DNA from: DSYU01 sp964437595
GTDB lineage: Bacteria; Chloroflexota; Anaerolineae; Anaerolineales; Anaerolineaceae
Direction of reading: 5' to 3'
NCBI GenBank assembly: GCA_964437595.1
Contig: CAYTHO010000019.1
Coordinates: 1-64,000 of the forward strand
Length of the DNA stretch: 64,000 nt
Under the pieces are notes generated by a model. The model did not search any database. It was not told where the DNA came from and saw nothing but the letters and a program-made list of their open reading frames with translations. The position numbers were made by a program, and so were the translations under genes. Shown here in pieces: positions 44,339-52,793 of the stretch. Positions within the stretch are counted from its first letter, which is position 1. Each line of letters begins with the position of its first letter.

Positions 44339-44375
44339 ACGGGTGTCTCAAAAAACGTACTTTTGAGACACCCGT
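44339..44375. promoter_or_regulatory. Intercistronic hairpin 2 (just after the binding-protein gene)
   Basis: ACGGGTGTCTCAAAA (44339-44353) and TTTTGAGACACCCGT (44361-44375) form a perfect 15-base stem with loop AACGTAC. It starts 19 bases after the binding-protein stop. A T-run follows on the plus strand only. It may stabilise the upstream mRNA end. Confidence 0.65.
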
Positions 44376-44393
44376 TTTTAATCTGAAACTACG

Positions 44394-46466
44394 TTACTCT
44401 TTGATGTACCAGGTATCGGGCTGCATGATGTGGTAAACGCCTTCAACCCAGCCGGAGATCCACTCATCGGGGATGTTGCCCATGCGGGTGCTGAAGGGCT
44501 GGTAGCCCTCGCCAGGCCGGGCGGTGCCCATGCAGTAGAATTCTTCCTGGGCGTCCGCGAGAACTTCCTTCATGAGCGCGATCTGCTCTTCCTGGGTGGT
44601 AGCAACCAGAACTTTTTCGTACTTGTCGCGCAGATCAAGATACTTCTGAGGCATTTCTACCTGAACGCTGGTGCCATCTTCAACCTTGTTCCGCCAGGCG
44701 AACCAGCCGTTACCGAACAGGCCGAAGTACTCGCCAGGCGTGAAGTAGCGTGCATCCATGATAGCGTTCAAGCCCGCGCCACCTTCACCGGTGTAGATGC
44801 TCATTTCGAGTTCGTTCTTCTTCTTGAGCTCAGTCCACGGATCGTTTGCCTGCGCGTTCAACTGGACATTCAGGCCAACCTCTTTCAGGTCTTCAATGAT
44901 CAGTTCAGCTTGTTTGGCCCACGTGGTGCCGTAGGAAAGGCCGTTGTTGACCAGGGCGATGATGGTGAGGGGTTTGCCGTCGGGGCCGAGCCGCATGCCA
45001 TCGCTGCCCTTGTCGGGGATGACTTTGTCGAGGTACTCGTTGGCCTTGGCAGTATCGTACTCGGTGTACTGGTTGGTCAGCGTTTCGTTATAGAGCGGTG
45101 AGCTCTCAAGCGGGGAGGGCTGTGCGGGCACGCCCTGGCCGTCGAAGAGGGTGTCGATGATGCGCTGGCGGTTAATGGCGTGGGAAACGCCGATGCGGAA
45201 GTCTTTATTCTGGAACAGTTCCGCTTTCACCGGGTCAGCAACGGTGAAGTTGAAGTGAACCGTGGTTTGAACGCCACCGTCGGAGATCTGCTTGTTGATC
45301 TGGATCGGTTTGCCGCTGTTCATCGCATCAAAGAACAGAGCGCGGTCTTCGTTGGCGGGGTCTTTGATGAAGTCAACGTCGCCGTTGGCCGCGGCGGTCG
45401 TGCGGCTCTGAGCGTCCTGGAAGATGATGCCGGTCCATTTGTCAATGTAGGGCAGTTGGTTGCCTTCGGGGTCCACTTTCCAGTAGTAGGGGTTGCGTTC
45501 CAACTTGATTTCGGTGCCGCTGCCCAGGGGCTGGACGGTGCGCCAGGGGAACAGAACCGGGCGCTCGGGGTACAGCAACCAGCTGTTGAAATCCAGCTTC
45601 TTGTTGAACAGACCGACCCAATCCTGTACGCCTTCTTCAGCCTTTACCAGATCGTCTACCTTATCATTGTATTTTTTGTGGAACTGCTGGGCGTAGTGCT
45701 TGGGGTAGAAGGCCAGCATATTGCCTTCCCAAGCCGCCACTTTCATCGGGAACAAACCGTAGGGCTTGGCGAAGGAGAACTTCACGGTGTAGTCATCGAT
45801 CTTGGTGGCTTTGAAATCTTTCGCGCCATCCTGAGGCAGCCAGTCGGCCACGGGGCCGCTCTTGTTGATTTCTTCGTTGAAAACAACATCTTCAACGTAG
45901 AACATAATGTCATCCGCGGTGAAATCAACACCATCTGACCACTTCATTCCCTTGCGCAGGTGGATTGTGTATTCCTTGACATCGGCGCTGGCTTCGTAGC
46001 TTTCGGCAATGGCGGGGACAACACCAGAATAGTCAGGCTTCCATGCAATCAGGCGCTCCCAGGCGATACCGTACAGGCCGCCGCCCCACAATGGGTCGCC
46101 GGTCATACCGTTCTTCAATTCGCCGCCGTACTTGCCAATTTCTTTGGCGGGCGTAACTACCATGGGGTTCTCGGGAATGCGCTCGTCAAGCGGGGGCAGT
46201 GTGCCAGCCTTGACCTGCTCTTCCAGCATGGGGGCTTCTTTGAAGGCCGGCGCGGGGGGCTCAGTCGGCGCGGCGGTCGGTTCAGCCTCGGCCTTGGTTG
46301 CCTCGGGGGCTTTGGTTGGTTCAGGGGCCTTGGTGGGCTCGACCTGGGCTTTGGTTGGTTCCGGGGCCAGCGTGGGCTGTGCCGGTTCGGGGGTGACCGA
46401 CGTAGCGCATGCAGACAGCAGCATGGTTACGATCAGAATCAGATTTAGAGCGAACATCTTACGCAT
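44394..46466 (-). CDS. oppA: ABC transporter substrate-binding lipoprotein, family 5
   Basis: Extracellular solute-binding protein of 690 residues. The signal peptide ends at the lipobox LLSAC (residue 19). A linker rich in EPTKA repeats runs to about residue 75. The rest is the family 5 fold (peptides or oligosaccharides), including the family segment YTIHLRKGMKWSDGVDFTADD. AGGAGGAAG precedes the ATG. The next gene upstream is a LacI-type regulator with an operator at 46500, so the substrate may be a sugar or glycoside more than a peptide. This is inference. Confidence 0.93.
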   Translation of the reverse strand: MRKMFALNLILIVTMLLSACATSVTPEPAQPTLAPEPTKAQVEPTKAPEPTKAPEATKAEAEPTAAPTEPPAPAFKEAPMLEEQVKAGTLPPLDERIPENPMVVTPAKEIGKYGGELKNGMTGDPLWGGGLYGIAWERLIAWKPDYSGVVPAIAESYEASADVKEYTIHLRKGMKWSDGVDFTADDIMFYVEDVVFNEEINKSGPVADWLPQDGAKDFKATKIDDYTVKFSFAKPYGLFPMKVAAWEGNMLAFYPKHYAQQFHKKYNDKVDDLVKAEEGVQDWVGLFNKKLDFNSWLLYPERPVLFPWRTVQPLGSGTEIKLERNPYYWKVDPEGNQLPYIDKWTGIIFQDAQSRTTAAANGDVDFIKDPANEDRALFFDAMNSGKPIQINKQISDGGVQTTVHFNFTVADPVKAELFQNKDFRIGVSHAINRQRIIDTLFDGQGVPAQPSPLESSPLYNETLTNQYTEYDTAKANEYLDKVIPDKGSDGMRLGPDGKPLTIIALVNNGLSYGTTWAKQAELIIEDLKEVGLNVQLNAQANDPWTELKKKNELEMSIYTGEGGAGLNAIMDARYFTPGEYFGLFGNGWFAWRNKVEDGTSVQVEMPQKYLDLRDKYEKVLVATTQEEQIALMKEVLADAQEEFYCMGTARPGEGYQPFSTRMGNIPDEWISGWVEGVYHIMQPDTWYIKE

Positions 46467-46499
46467 GAGAATCTTCCTCCTAAAAGTCGAAACATTTTT

Positions 46500-46509
46500 T
46501 GAACGTTCA
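46500..46509. promoter_or_regulatory. LacI-type operator upstream of the binding-protein gene
   Basis: TGAACGTTCA is a perfect palindrome with a CG centre, as usual for LacI-family operators. It lies 34 bases before the substrate-binding-protein start. A TATAGT box is a little upstream on the minus strand, so bound repressor would block the early transcript. Confidence 0.6.
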
Positions 46510-46642
46510 CTACATTGATTGGGGCACTACTATATTGCTGTTTCTTTGCTAAACATCACCTCCTCTAAATCTACTTATGTGTGATCTAACAAGTTGCTAA
46601 TCGATCACCCTGGCAATGAAAATCTGCCAGGGCTGCCCGTGG

Positions 46643-47680
46643 TCAGGGGGGTGGGTTACGCGTCGCCACGGAATCGCGGATAATTAACTGGGTTGATACG
46701 CGCGTTGTGATTTTGGGCTGTTCCGGGTTCTGCACCCGGTCTACCAGATGGCGGACACTCATCATTCCCATCCATGTTTTATGGACATGTACGGTGGTGA
46801 GCGCCGGGGTAACAGCCCTGGAAAGATCGATGTTATCGAACCCTACGATGGAGATGTCATCTGGGACGCGCAGTTTCATCTCTCGCACCGTGGCATAGAT
46901 GCCAATGGCGATATCATCGTTGCAGGTAAAAATTGCTGAAACCTGCGGGTGCTCTGCACGCATTTGCTTGAATGCTTCGCTGGCAGGGGTCCGGTCTAAC
47001 GTGGATATTCCGAGATAGCTATCTGTGAGTCCGTTATCAGCAAGCGCCTTCAGGTAGCCTTCTTTTCGCTCCTGTATGCTCGGGTGGGGATCTTCGTACC
47101 AACCGATCAGGCCGATGTGACGATGGCCTTGTTTTGCCAGGTAATTGACTGCGTTGTAGGCGCCTTCAAAGTTTTCGATATTGATGCTGTCAAAGGGGAG
47201 ATTGGGAGCAAACCCGTCAACAAGGACTACTGGTACGCAGAGAGTCTTTTGAATTTGTTCGATTGCGTCTTCCAGGAATGTGCCGATTAAAATCAACCCT
47301 TCGATACGTTGATCGTGGATGACGGCAGGCCAATTCACTGGCCGCTTGCGCTTGTCCACGTCAATGGTTGAGAACATTAAGCTGATGCCGTGCTTGCGGC
47401 ACTCGCTTTCAACCCCTGACTGAATATGGGTGTAAAAAACGCTGGGCTCAATTTCGGTGCCAACATCATGCATGACCAGCATCCCAATCATGGAAAGTGG
47501 TTTTTCACCGGTCATTGCGGCTGGCACGCGCGCCTGGTACCCCAAAGCAATCGCGGCCTCCAGCACCCGCGTGCGTGTAGCGGGTGAGACGTTTGGCCGG
47601 TTATTAATCGCTTGAGACGCTGTACCAACAGAAACGCCCGCATATTCGGCAACATTGCGCAGCGTTACTTCTGAGGCCAT
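46643..47680 (-). CDS. LacI-family transcriptional regulator
   Basis: A 345-residue repressor. The N-terminal helix-turn-helix and hinge (TLRNVAEYAGVSVGTASQAINNRPNVSPATRTRVLEAA, split here: TLRNVAEYAGVSVGT then PATRTRVLEAA) fits the LacI family. The rest is a periplasmic-binding-protein-like sensor domain (FVGFDNIDLSRAVTPALTTV-type motif). It likely controls the ABC importer; its own promoter is TTGACT-17-TATTAT (47758-47786). The ligand is probably a sugar, inferred from the family. Confidence 0.94.
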   Translation of the reverse strand: MASEVTLRNVAEYAGVSVGTASQAINNRPNVSPATRTRVLEAAIALGYQARVPAAMTGEKPLSMIGMLVMHDVGTEIEPSVFYTHIQSGVESECRKHGISLMFSTIDVDKRKRPVNWPAVIHDQRIEGLILIGTFLEDAIEQIQKTLCVPVVLVDGFAPNLPFDSINIENFEGAYNAVNYLAKQGHRHIGLIGWYEDPHPSIQERKEGYLKALADNGLTDSYLGISTLDRTPASEAFKQMRAEHPQVSAIFTCNDDIAIGIYATVREMKLRVPDDISIVGFDNIDLSRAVTPALTTVHVHKTWMGMMSVRHLVDRVQNPEQPKITTRVSTQLIIRDSVATRNPPP

Positions 47681-47757
47681 TAAGGGACTCTCTTCTTAAC
47701 TTATTAGGGCAACGAAAATGTTCACGGGAATAGTGTGAAGTTTCAATGAACGATTTT

Positions 47758-47786
47758 ATAATACTATAAAAAATTTTTAAAGTCAA
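47758..47786 (-). promoter_or_regulatory. Promoter of the LacI-family regulator gene
   Basis: On the minus strand TTGACT (47781-47786) and TATTAT (47758-47763) are 17 bases apart. The spacer and flanks are very A/T-rich. The transcript leader is about 70 bases. Two TGATCA sites (47807-47812 and 47820-47825) lie just upstream of the -35. Confidence 0.65.
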
Positions 47787-47822
47787 TCATAAAAAAAATT
47801 GCAATTTGATCACAAATTTTGA

Positions 47823-48311
47823 TCAATGCGCATCCCTTATCCAGGCTTCTAACAGGTCGATGGCTCGATTCACCAGGGCTGAGGTCTTCGGTGAAAGCTC
47901 TCTGGTGAACTCAAACTGGTAACCCCGCACGGAGAGCAGCCTTGCTTCAGGTTTCTTTTCATAAATTGCCTCTGTCAGTGCAAGGCAGGCTGCTGGCGTA
48001 AGGTGATGGGTAAACGCGGATGCCGCCGGGCTGGCCTCTACAGGTTGAAGCATGATTTCTTCCGCAATATTGCCGGTATGCGCATCTACAAAACAGATGC
48101 GCTCATACTGTGCAAAATCCTCCGACATTTCCGGCACAAGCTGCAGTACGTACCACAGGTCAACCTCATTTCCTTCGGGGAAAAAGCCGTCTTCCGGGGC
48201 GGCTGGAACGGGCTGCCCTAAATTTTGTGCCAGCCTGGTGAGTATATGCCATGCTACACCATCATCCTGCCGATCGGCATTACCGTATCCTACAATTAAT
48301 ACTCTGGTCAT
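47823..48311 (-). CDS. Hydrogenase maturation protease (HyaD/HycI-like)
   Basis: Endopeptidase that trims the C-terminus of the NiFe large subunit after nickel insertion. The N-terminal signature VLIVGYGNADRQDDGVAW is followed by CFVDAHTG and THHLTP; the acidic residue and histidines form the nickel-sensing site. The start at 48311 (MTRVLIV) is preferred because AGGA lies at a better distance; an ATG at 48317 is also possible. Length 162 residues. It follows hoxH by 170 bases with a hairpin between, on the same strand, and should act on HoxH (cleavage near H455). Confidence 0.9.
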   Translation of the reverse strand: MTRVLIVGYGNADRQDDGVAWHILTRLAQNLGQPVPAAPEDGFFPEGNEVDLWYVLQLVPEMSEDFAQYERICFVDAHTGNIAEEIMLQPVEASPAASAFTHHLTPAACLALTEAIYEKKPEARLLSVRGYQFEFTRELSPKTSALVNRAIDLLEAWIRDAH

Positions 48312-48404
48312 CTTCATTCCTGGGTAGAAGACGGTCGGCGTTGGGGTGAGCTATGGAGAAAGATCATAAGCGCTTCCATTTCTGTGGCGTCTGGTGAAAT
48401 TAAC

Positions 48405-48431
48405 CCCGGCCCCGGATATTCCGGAGCCGGG
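48405..48431. promoter_or_regulatory. Stem-loop between hoxH and the maturation protease gene
   Basis: CCCGGCCCCGG and CCGGAGCCGGG form a stem with one mismatch and loop ATATT in the 170 bases between the two genes. On the minus strand it is followed by TTAATTTC, a weak U-run, so partial termination is possible. Confidence 0.45.
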
Positions 48432-48481
48432 AAAATATCATGGGGAACGCACTTACCTCAATTTGGGTTTCAGTAAACGCT

Positions 48482-49930
48482 CTATTCCATATTGCGATGC
48501 AGGGTCTGTACAAGCTCCCCTTCGCTATCCAGCACATTTACCACTATGGGCATCTGGCCTACGGCGTGCGTGGAGCAGGACAGGCAGGGGTCGTAAGCGC
48601 GGATTGCGGCTTCTACCCGGTTCAGCAGCCCTTCGCGGATTTCGCCCTGGATGTATGTTTTTGCCACACTGTCGACCGCGTTGCTCATTGCCCAGTTGTT
48701 GTGGCCGGTAGAGACGATCATGTTGACTTTGGTCAACTGCCCCGAAGGTTCGGCCCAATAGTGGTGGATCAGCGTGCCGCGCGGCGCTTCGATCACGCCG
48801 ACGCCCTGGCCCTGGAAGGTTTGTTTGGTGTTCAGAATGTCGGTGCTCAAAATATCCGGGTCTTCGCACAGCATCCGCACCCGCTCCGCCGCAAACAGGA
48901 TTTCAACCAGGCGGGCGTAGTGATAATACAGGGTGTTTTCGACCGGCTTACCACCGTTGAAGGATTTGAATTTTTTCAGTTCTTCATTAGCCAGCGGCGT
49001 GTCGATTTTATCCGATGTGTTGAGCCGGCCCAGCGGGCCAACGCGGTATACGCCCTGCGGGTACCCCATCTTCTTATAGTAGGGGAACTTCAGGTACGAC
49101 CAGTTTTCAACGTGCTCCAGGATGTAATCGAGGTAGTTTTTTCCATCGAACTTTTCAAGCTGGCGGCCATCCGAGCCAATCAGACGGATCTGGCCATCAT
49201 ACAGCTCAAGCCCATTTTCCGGAGTGACCAGGCCGAAATAGCCGGTGGGGAACACGGCGAACTTGTTGATATCTTCCATGTTCGCTTCCGCCCATTGGCT
49301 CATGATCTGCAGCCCCACCTGAACGGTGGCAATCGCATCGTCTACTCCCGCCAGGATCAGGTCGCGTTCGCTTGCTTTCAGTGCGTTGTTGACTCCGCCC
49401 GGCACGGCAAAGGTCGGGTGGATGCGCCGCCCGCCCAGAGTATGGATGATCTCCTGCCCAAATTTGCGCAGCATCACCGCTCTGGTCGCCAGGGCCGGGT
49501 TTGCGCCAATCAGCCCAACCACGTTGCGCGTGGCGGGGTCGGCATCGAATCCAAGCAGCAAATCCGGGCCGGCCAACTCGAAGAAATGCATCCCATGGCT
49601 CTGAATTATCTGGCCCATGTGCATCAGCTCGCGCAGCAGGGAAGCCGGGCGGGGTGGGGGGCAGTCCATCAGCGCATCACCGGCCTTAGCTGCCGCCAGG
49701 TGGTGGCTGACCGGACAGATTCCGCAGATGCGCGGGGTGATCTGCGGCATTTCAAAGTACATGCGCCCTTCGCAGAATTTTTCGAAGCCACGGAATTCGT
49801 TCACGTGCATGTAGGCCCGCTCGACTTTTCCGGCATCATTCAGGTGAATGGTGACCTTGGCGTGCCCTTCAATGCGGGTGACGGGTTCGATCGTCACTTT
49901 TTGTGACGCAGTTATTTTTTGAGTTGCCAT
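48482..49930 (-). CDS. hoxH: NiFe hydrogenase large subunit (HoxH-like, group 3)
   Basis: Catalytic subunit with the NiFe site. The N-terminal motif RICGICPVSHH provides C69 and C72, the C-terminal motif DPCLSCSTHA provides C449 and C452, and the protein should be cut after H455. Length 482. The sequence matches the HoxH type of bidirectional, NAD-linked cytoplasmic enzymes. GAGGT precedes the ATG. It is after hoxY and before the maturation protease. Whether it uses NAD(P) depends on partners not found here. Confidence 0.95.
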   Translation of the reverse strand: MATQKITASQKVTIEPVTRIEGHAKVTIHLNDAGKVERAYMHVNEFRGFEKFCEGRMYFEMPQITPRICGICPVSHHLAAAKAGDALMDCPPPRPASLLRELMHMGQIIQSHGMHFFELAGPDLLLGFDADPATRNVVGLIGANPALATRAVMLRKFGQEIIHTLGGRRIHPTFAVPGGVNNALKASERDLILAGVDDAIATVQVGLQIMSQWAEANMEDINKFAVFPTGYFGLVTPENGLELYDGQIRLIGSDGRQLEKFDGKNYLDYILEHVENWSYLKFPYYKKMGYPQGVYRVGPLGRLNTSDKIDTPLANEELKKFKSFNGGKPVENTLYYHYARLVEILFAAERVRMLCEDPDILSTDILNTKQTFQGQGVGVIEAPRGTLIHHYWAEPSGQLTKVNMIVSTGHNNWAMSNAVDSVAKTYIQGEIREGLLNRVEAAIRAYDPCLSCSTHAVGQMPIVVNVLDSEGELVQTLHRNME

Positions 49931-49947
49931 AGCTTACCTCTAATCCC

Positions 49948-50490
49948 TTAGTGCCACTGAAGTTTGCCGTCATCGAGGACGGGCTTGCGGCCCTGCGCCA
50001 GCTCCGACAGGACGTAAAAGATCGTGTCTGGGTCGGGCGGGCAGCCCGGGACAAAAAGATCGACCGGAACCACCTCCTGCAGGGCGCGCACTTTGGTCAT
50101 CTGCGCCAGCTCGGGGTCCGATGGGATCATCGCTTCGCTGTCGTTGCTGTCGGCTTCCACATATGCCCGGCGCAGCGCCTCTTCCAGGGTAAAGAAGTTG
50201 CGCATGGCCGGTACGCCGCCAAACACGGCGCAGTCGCCAAATGCCACCAGGAGCTTGCAGCGCTTGCGGAATTTCTGCGCTACCTCTTCATTGTATGTGT
50301 TGTTAATTCCGCCTTCTAGAATGCCAACATCCACGCCCTCTTCATCCGGCTCTTTCAAGTCGGTGATTGGGGTGGAGCGCAGGTCGGCTAATTCGGCAAC
50401 CGTAATAATGCGTTCATCGATGTCCAGCAGTGACATGTGACAGCCCGCGCATCCGCAAAGCCAATCTGAGGAAATTTTGGGTTTCGCCAT
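49948..50490 (-). CDS. hoxY: NiFe hydrogenase small subunit (HoxY-like)
   Basis: A 180-residue electron-transfer subunit with only the proximal 4Fe-4S cluster: C14 and C17 in CGCAGCHM, plus cysteines later near VPGCPPDP. It is the short cytoplasmic form lacking a Tat signal and the medial and distal cluster domain. AAGGAG lies before the ATG. It lies between the NuoG-like gene and hoxH. Confidence 0.94.
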   Translation of the reverse strand: MAKPKISSDWLCGCAGCHMSLLDIDERIITVAELADLRSTPITDLKEPDEEGVDVGILEGGINNTYNEEVAQKFRKRCKLLVAFGDCAVFGGVPAMRNFFTLEEALRRAYVEADSNDSEAMIPSDPELAQMTKVRALQEVVPVDLFVPGCPPDPDTIFYVLSELAQGRKPVLDDGKLQWH

Positions 50491-50518
50491 TGTTTTCTCC
50501 TTCGTTCATTACCAATAA

Positions 50519-52528
50519 CTACGCCGCGTTGTCGATAGAGATGATTTGAACCGGGGCGGGCCGGGAACCGATGGCGGCTTTCCAGTTCTCGTCTGGCTGC
50601 AGGTCGAGTTTTTGGGCCAGTGCTCTCAAAGCATCTGCATTTGAAGGCACGCCTTCGGGCGCGGTAAGAATGCGGTTGGCTTTTTGAAGGTGACCATCCA
50701 GGTTGAGGTAATGGCCTTCCTGTTCGGCCCAATTGCCCACCGGCAGGACGACATCGGCGGCTGCACTCAGGCTGGATGCGTAGCTGGCCTGTACGGCCAA
50801 GAAGGGTGCTTTTTCGACCCGCTGATTGAGCCGTTGAGATGGATATTCATCTGCCATGGCGACAAAAACGGCCTGGTGCCCGTTCATCTGGAAAGGCTTT
50901 TCCAGCCGAAGCTGCGCGGCGGCCAATGAGTTGGCATTACCCTTCATGCTCAGCAGCGCGGCCCCGGCCTGCTGGCTCAGCACGAGCAGCTGGCGCATGG
51001 CCTGGATCGAATCCTGAATGGTGATGCCTTTGCCATATATGATAACGGGCCGTTCTGCAATGCCCAGCATGCCCGCTGCGGCCAGGATATCGTCCGCGGA
51101 GATACCCGTGGTCTGCGCAGCCTGGGCCAGTTCTACCTCGGCACTGACCATGGCTTTTGCGTCTGCCACGGTAGCTGTCTTAACCAAAGCCAGCTTCACC
51201 AACCCGGCCTGGATGCCCCTCAAGACATCCTGATCCGACCCGCGTGCTGCTTTCATTACCAGGTTAGCGTTTTTATCCAGACCGTTTTCACGGGGGTCTA
51301 TCACAATCAGGTTGGTACCATTCGGCAGATTGCGCTTAACCAGGAAACCGGCCACCATGTGACTTTCAGCCAGGTCCGCGCCTACCACCAGCACGCAGTC
51401 GGAGATTTTTAGTGCATTCAGGTCGCCTTCAAAGGGATGGCCCAGTTCTTCAGCCAGCGCGGAGGCGATGGCCGTCGTCCGGCCTTCTTCGATGCTGGTG
51501 ACCATCTCGCTGCCCAGGTGATCACTGAAGATTTGCTTGAAAAGGGTGAGCGCTTCAACCGGCATGTAAGTCGATGCCAGCGCGGCCACGCCATCCCCGT
51601 TTTTGCCGGACAGTGGTTTGAGTCTGGCTGCCAATACTTCCAGGGCTTCATTCCATGTAGCGGGCTGGAGGCTGCCATTTTTCTTGACCATCGGGGTGGT
51701 GATCCGCTCGCGATTTTCTTCCAGGGGCAGAAAACGGCCCGTTTTGCACAGCACGCCGCCGTTAATCGCCGCGTCCCAATCGCCTAAAATGCGTACCAGG
51801 CGGTTATCACGGGTGTACACTGATACCCCGCAGCCCACGCTGCAGCCGGTGCAGATCGATTGGGTTTGTGTTAATTGTTCATTCAGGCCCTGGTAGGCGC
51901 TGCGCCGTTCAATCAGCGCGCCGGTGGGGCATACGGCAACACACGTGCCGCAGCTAACGCAGGAGCTTTCGCCCAGCGGTAAACCAGAATCGGCGGTGAG
52001 CATACTGCTGGCGCCGCGTTCTTCGACTCCTAGCGTAAAATTGCCCACCAACTGACCGCAGGCGCGAATGCAGCGGTGACATAGGATGCAGCGGTTGTGA
52101 TCCATTACATAGTACGGATGGCTGGCATCCACTGGATATTTTTGCCAGGCTGGCGGGTAAGGCCAATGCGACATACCCTCATCCAGAGCTGCATTCTGCA
52201 GTTCGCAGTCGGCGCCGGTCACATGGCAGTAAGGGCAGAAGTGATTGCGATCGCTGAAAATGAGCGTCAGTACAAATTTCCGGGCCGTTTTTATTTTTTC
52301 TGTGTTGGTAAGGACTACCATTTTCTCACTCACTGGCAGCGTGCAGGAAGGCTGCAAGGAACGCGCGCCTTCCACCTCTACCAGGCATAACCGGCAGCCG
52401 CCGAATGGTTTTAATGAGGGGTGGTTGCAGAGGGTCGGAATCGGCACTCCAGCAGCCTGCGCCGCTTCCAGTACTGTTGTCCCTTCTGGGACCGCAACTG
52501 GTCTACCATCAATTGTCAAACTGACCAT
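50519..52528 (-). CDS. NuoG/HoxU-like iron-sulfur subunit with degenerate molybdopterin-type domain
   Basis: The N-terminal part has a [2Fe-2S] domain (CNHPSLKPFGGCRLC), a His-ligated [4Fe-4S] motif (CPYCHVTGADC), two ferredoxin clusters (CILCHRCIRACG and CVSCGTCVAVCP) and then CTGCSVGCG, the start of a molybdopterin-oxidoreductase-type region to the end. No Cys or Sec of the formate dehydrogenase active-site kind is evident in the expected place, so this domain is probably structural, as in NuoG. The start at 52528 (MVSLTID) has AGGA just upstream; an open frame begins at 52573. It is the first gene of the hydrogenase operon. NuoE and NuoF are missing. Confidence 0.88.
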   Translation of the reverse strand: MVSLTIDGRPVAVPEGTTVLEAAQAAGVPIPTLCNHPSLKPFGGCRLCLVEVEGARSLQPSCTLPVSEKMVVLTNTEKIKTARKFVLTLIFSDRNHFCPYCHVTGADCELQNAALDEGMSHWPYPPAWQKYPVDASHPYYVMDHNRCILCHRCIRACGQLVGNFTLGVEERGASSMLTADSGLPLGESSCVSCGTCVAVCPTGALIERRSAYQGLNEQLTQTQSICTGCSVGCGVSVYTRDNRLVRILGDWDAAINGGVLCKTGRFLPLEENRERITTPMVKKNGSLQPATWNEALEVLAARLKPLSGKNGDGVAALASTYMPVEALTLFKQIFSDHLGSEMVTSIEEGRTTAIASALAEELGHPFEGDLNALKISDCVLVVGADLAESHMVAGFLVKRNLPNGTNLIVIDPRENGLDKNANLVMKAARGSDQDVLRGIQAGLVKLALVKTATVADAKAMVSAEVELAQAAQTTGISADDILAAAGMLGIAERPVIIYGKGITIQDSIQAMRQLLVLSQQAGAALLSMKGNANSLAAAQLRLEKPFQMNGHQAVFVAMADEYPSQRLNQRVEKAPFLAVQASYASSLSAAADVVLPVGNWAEQEGHYLNLDGHLQKANRILTAPEGVPSNADALRALAQKLDLQPDENWKAAIGSRPAPVQIISIDNAA

Positions 52529-52740
52529 GATCATCCTGCTCCATGCTTCAGTAAAATATATAAAATGGTTCAAGAAAACCTCTGAAATTCTAAAACCATG
52601 TTTTTATGCATGCAAGTGACATTTATCCTCAAAGAAGGCAAAAATAGTGGGCAAAGTAGTGCAAATTTTCACAAACATTCTATTTTAAAGCATTTGCTTG
52701 ACGGCGACGGTAGCAGCGAACCCTGGAAAATAATAAATGG

Positions 52741-52746
52741 TATAAT
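52741..52746 (+). promoter_or_regulatory. mreB: Probable -10 box of the mreB operon
   Basis: TATAAT lies 47 bases before the TTG start of mreB, in an A/T-rich divergent region shared with the hydrogenase operon. The -35 at 17 bases is poor; a TTGACG at 52698-52703 is too far. Confidence 0.4.
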
Positions 52747-52793
52747 CAAAACTCGAGTAATCGATTATTGTCAGGACCGAAGGAGTTTCATCA

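Noticed and set aside
44282..44375. Transposon ends or attachment sites
   Set aside because: The inverted arms are close stem-loops between two genes of one operon, with no transposase or target duplication.
45180..45938. Plus-strand open frame of 252 codons
   Set aside because: Shadow of the family 5 binding-protein gene; no motif or ribosome site.
48440..49906. Large plus-strand open frame (488 codons) opposite hoxH
   Set aside because: It is an antisense shadow of hoxH, whose motifs and ribosome-binding site are clear on the other strand.
50519..52528. Formate dehydrogenase alpha subunit
   Set aside because: The molybdopterin-type region is short, and no Cys or Sec active-site motif is visible; it sits with HoxYH, so it is NuoG-like.
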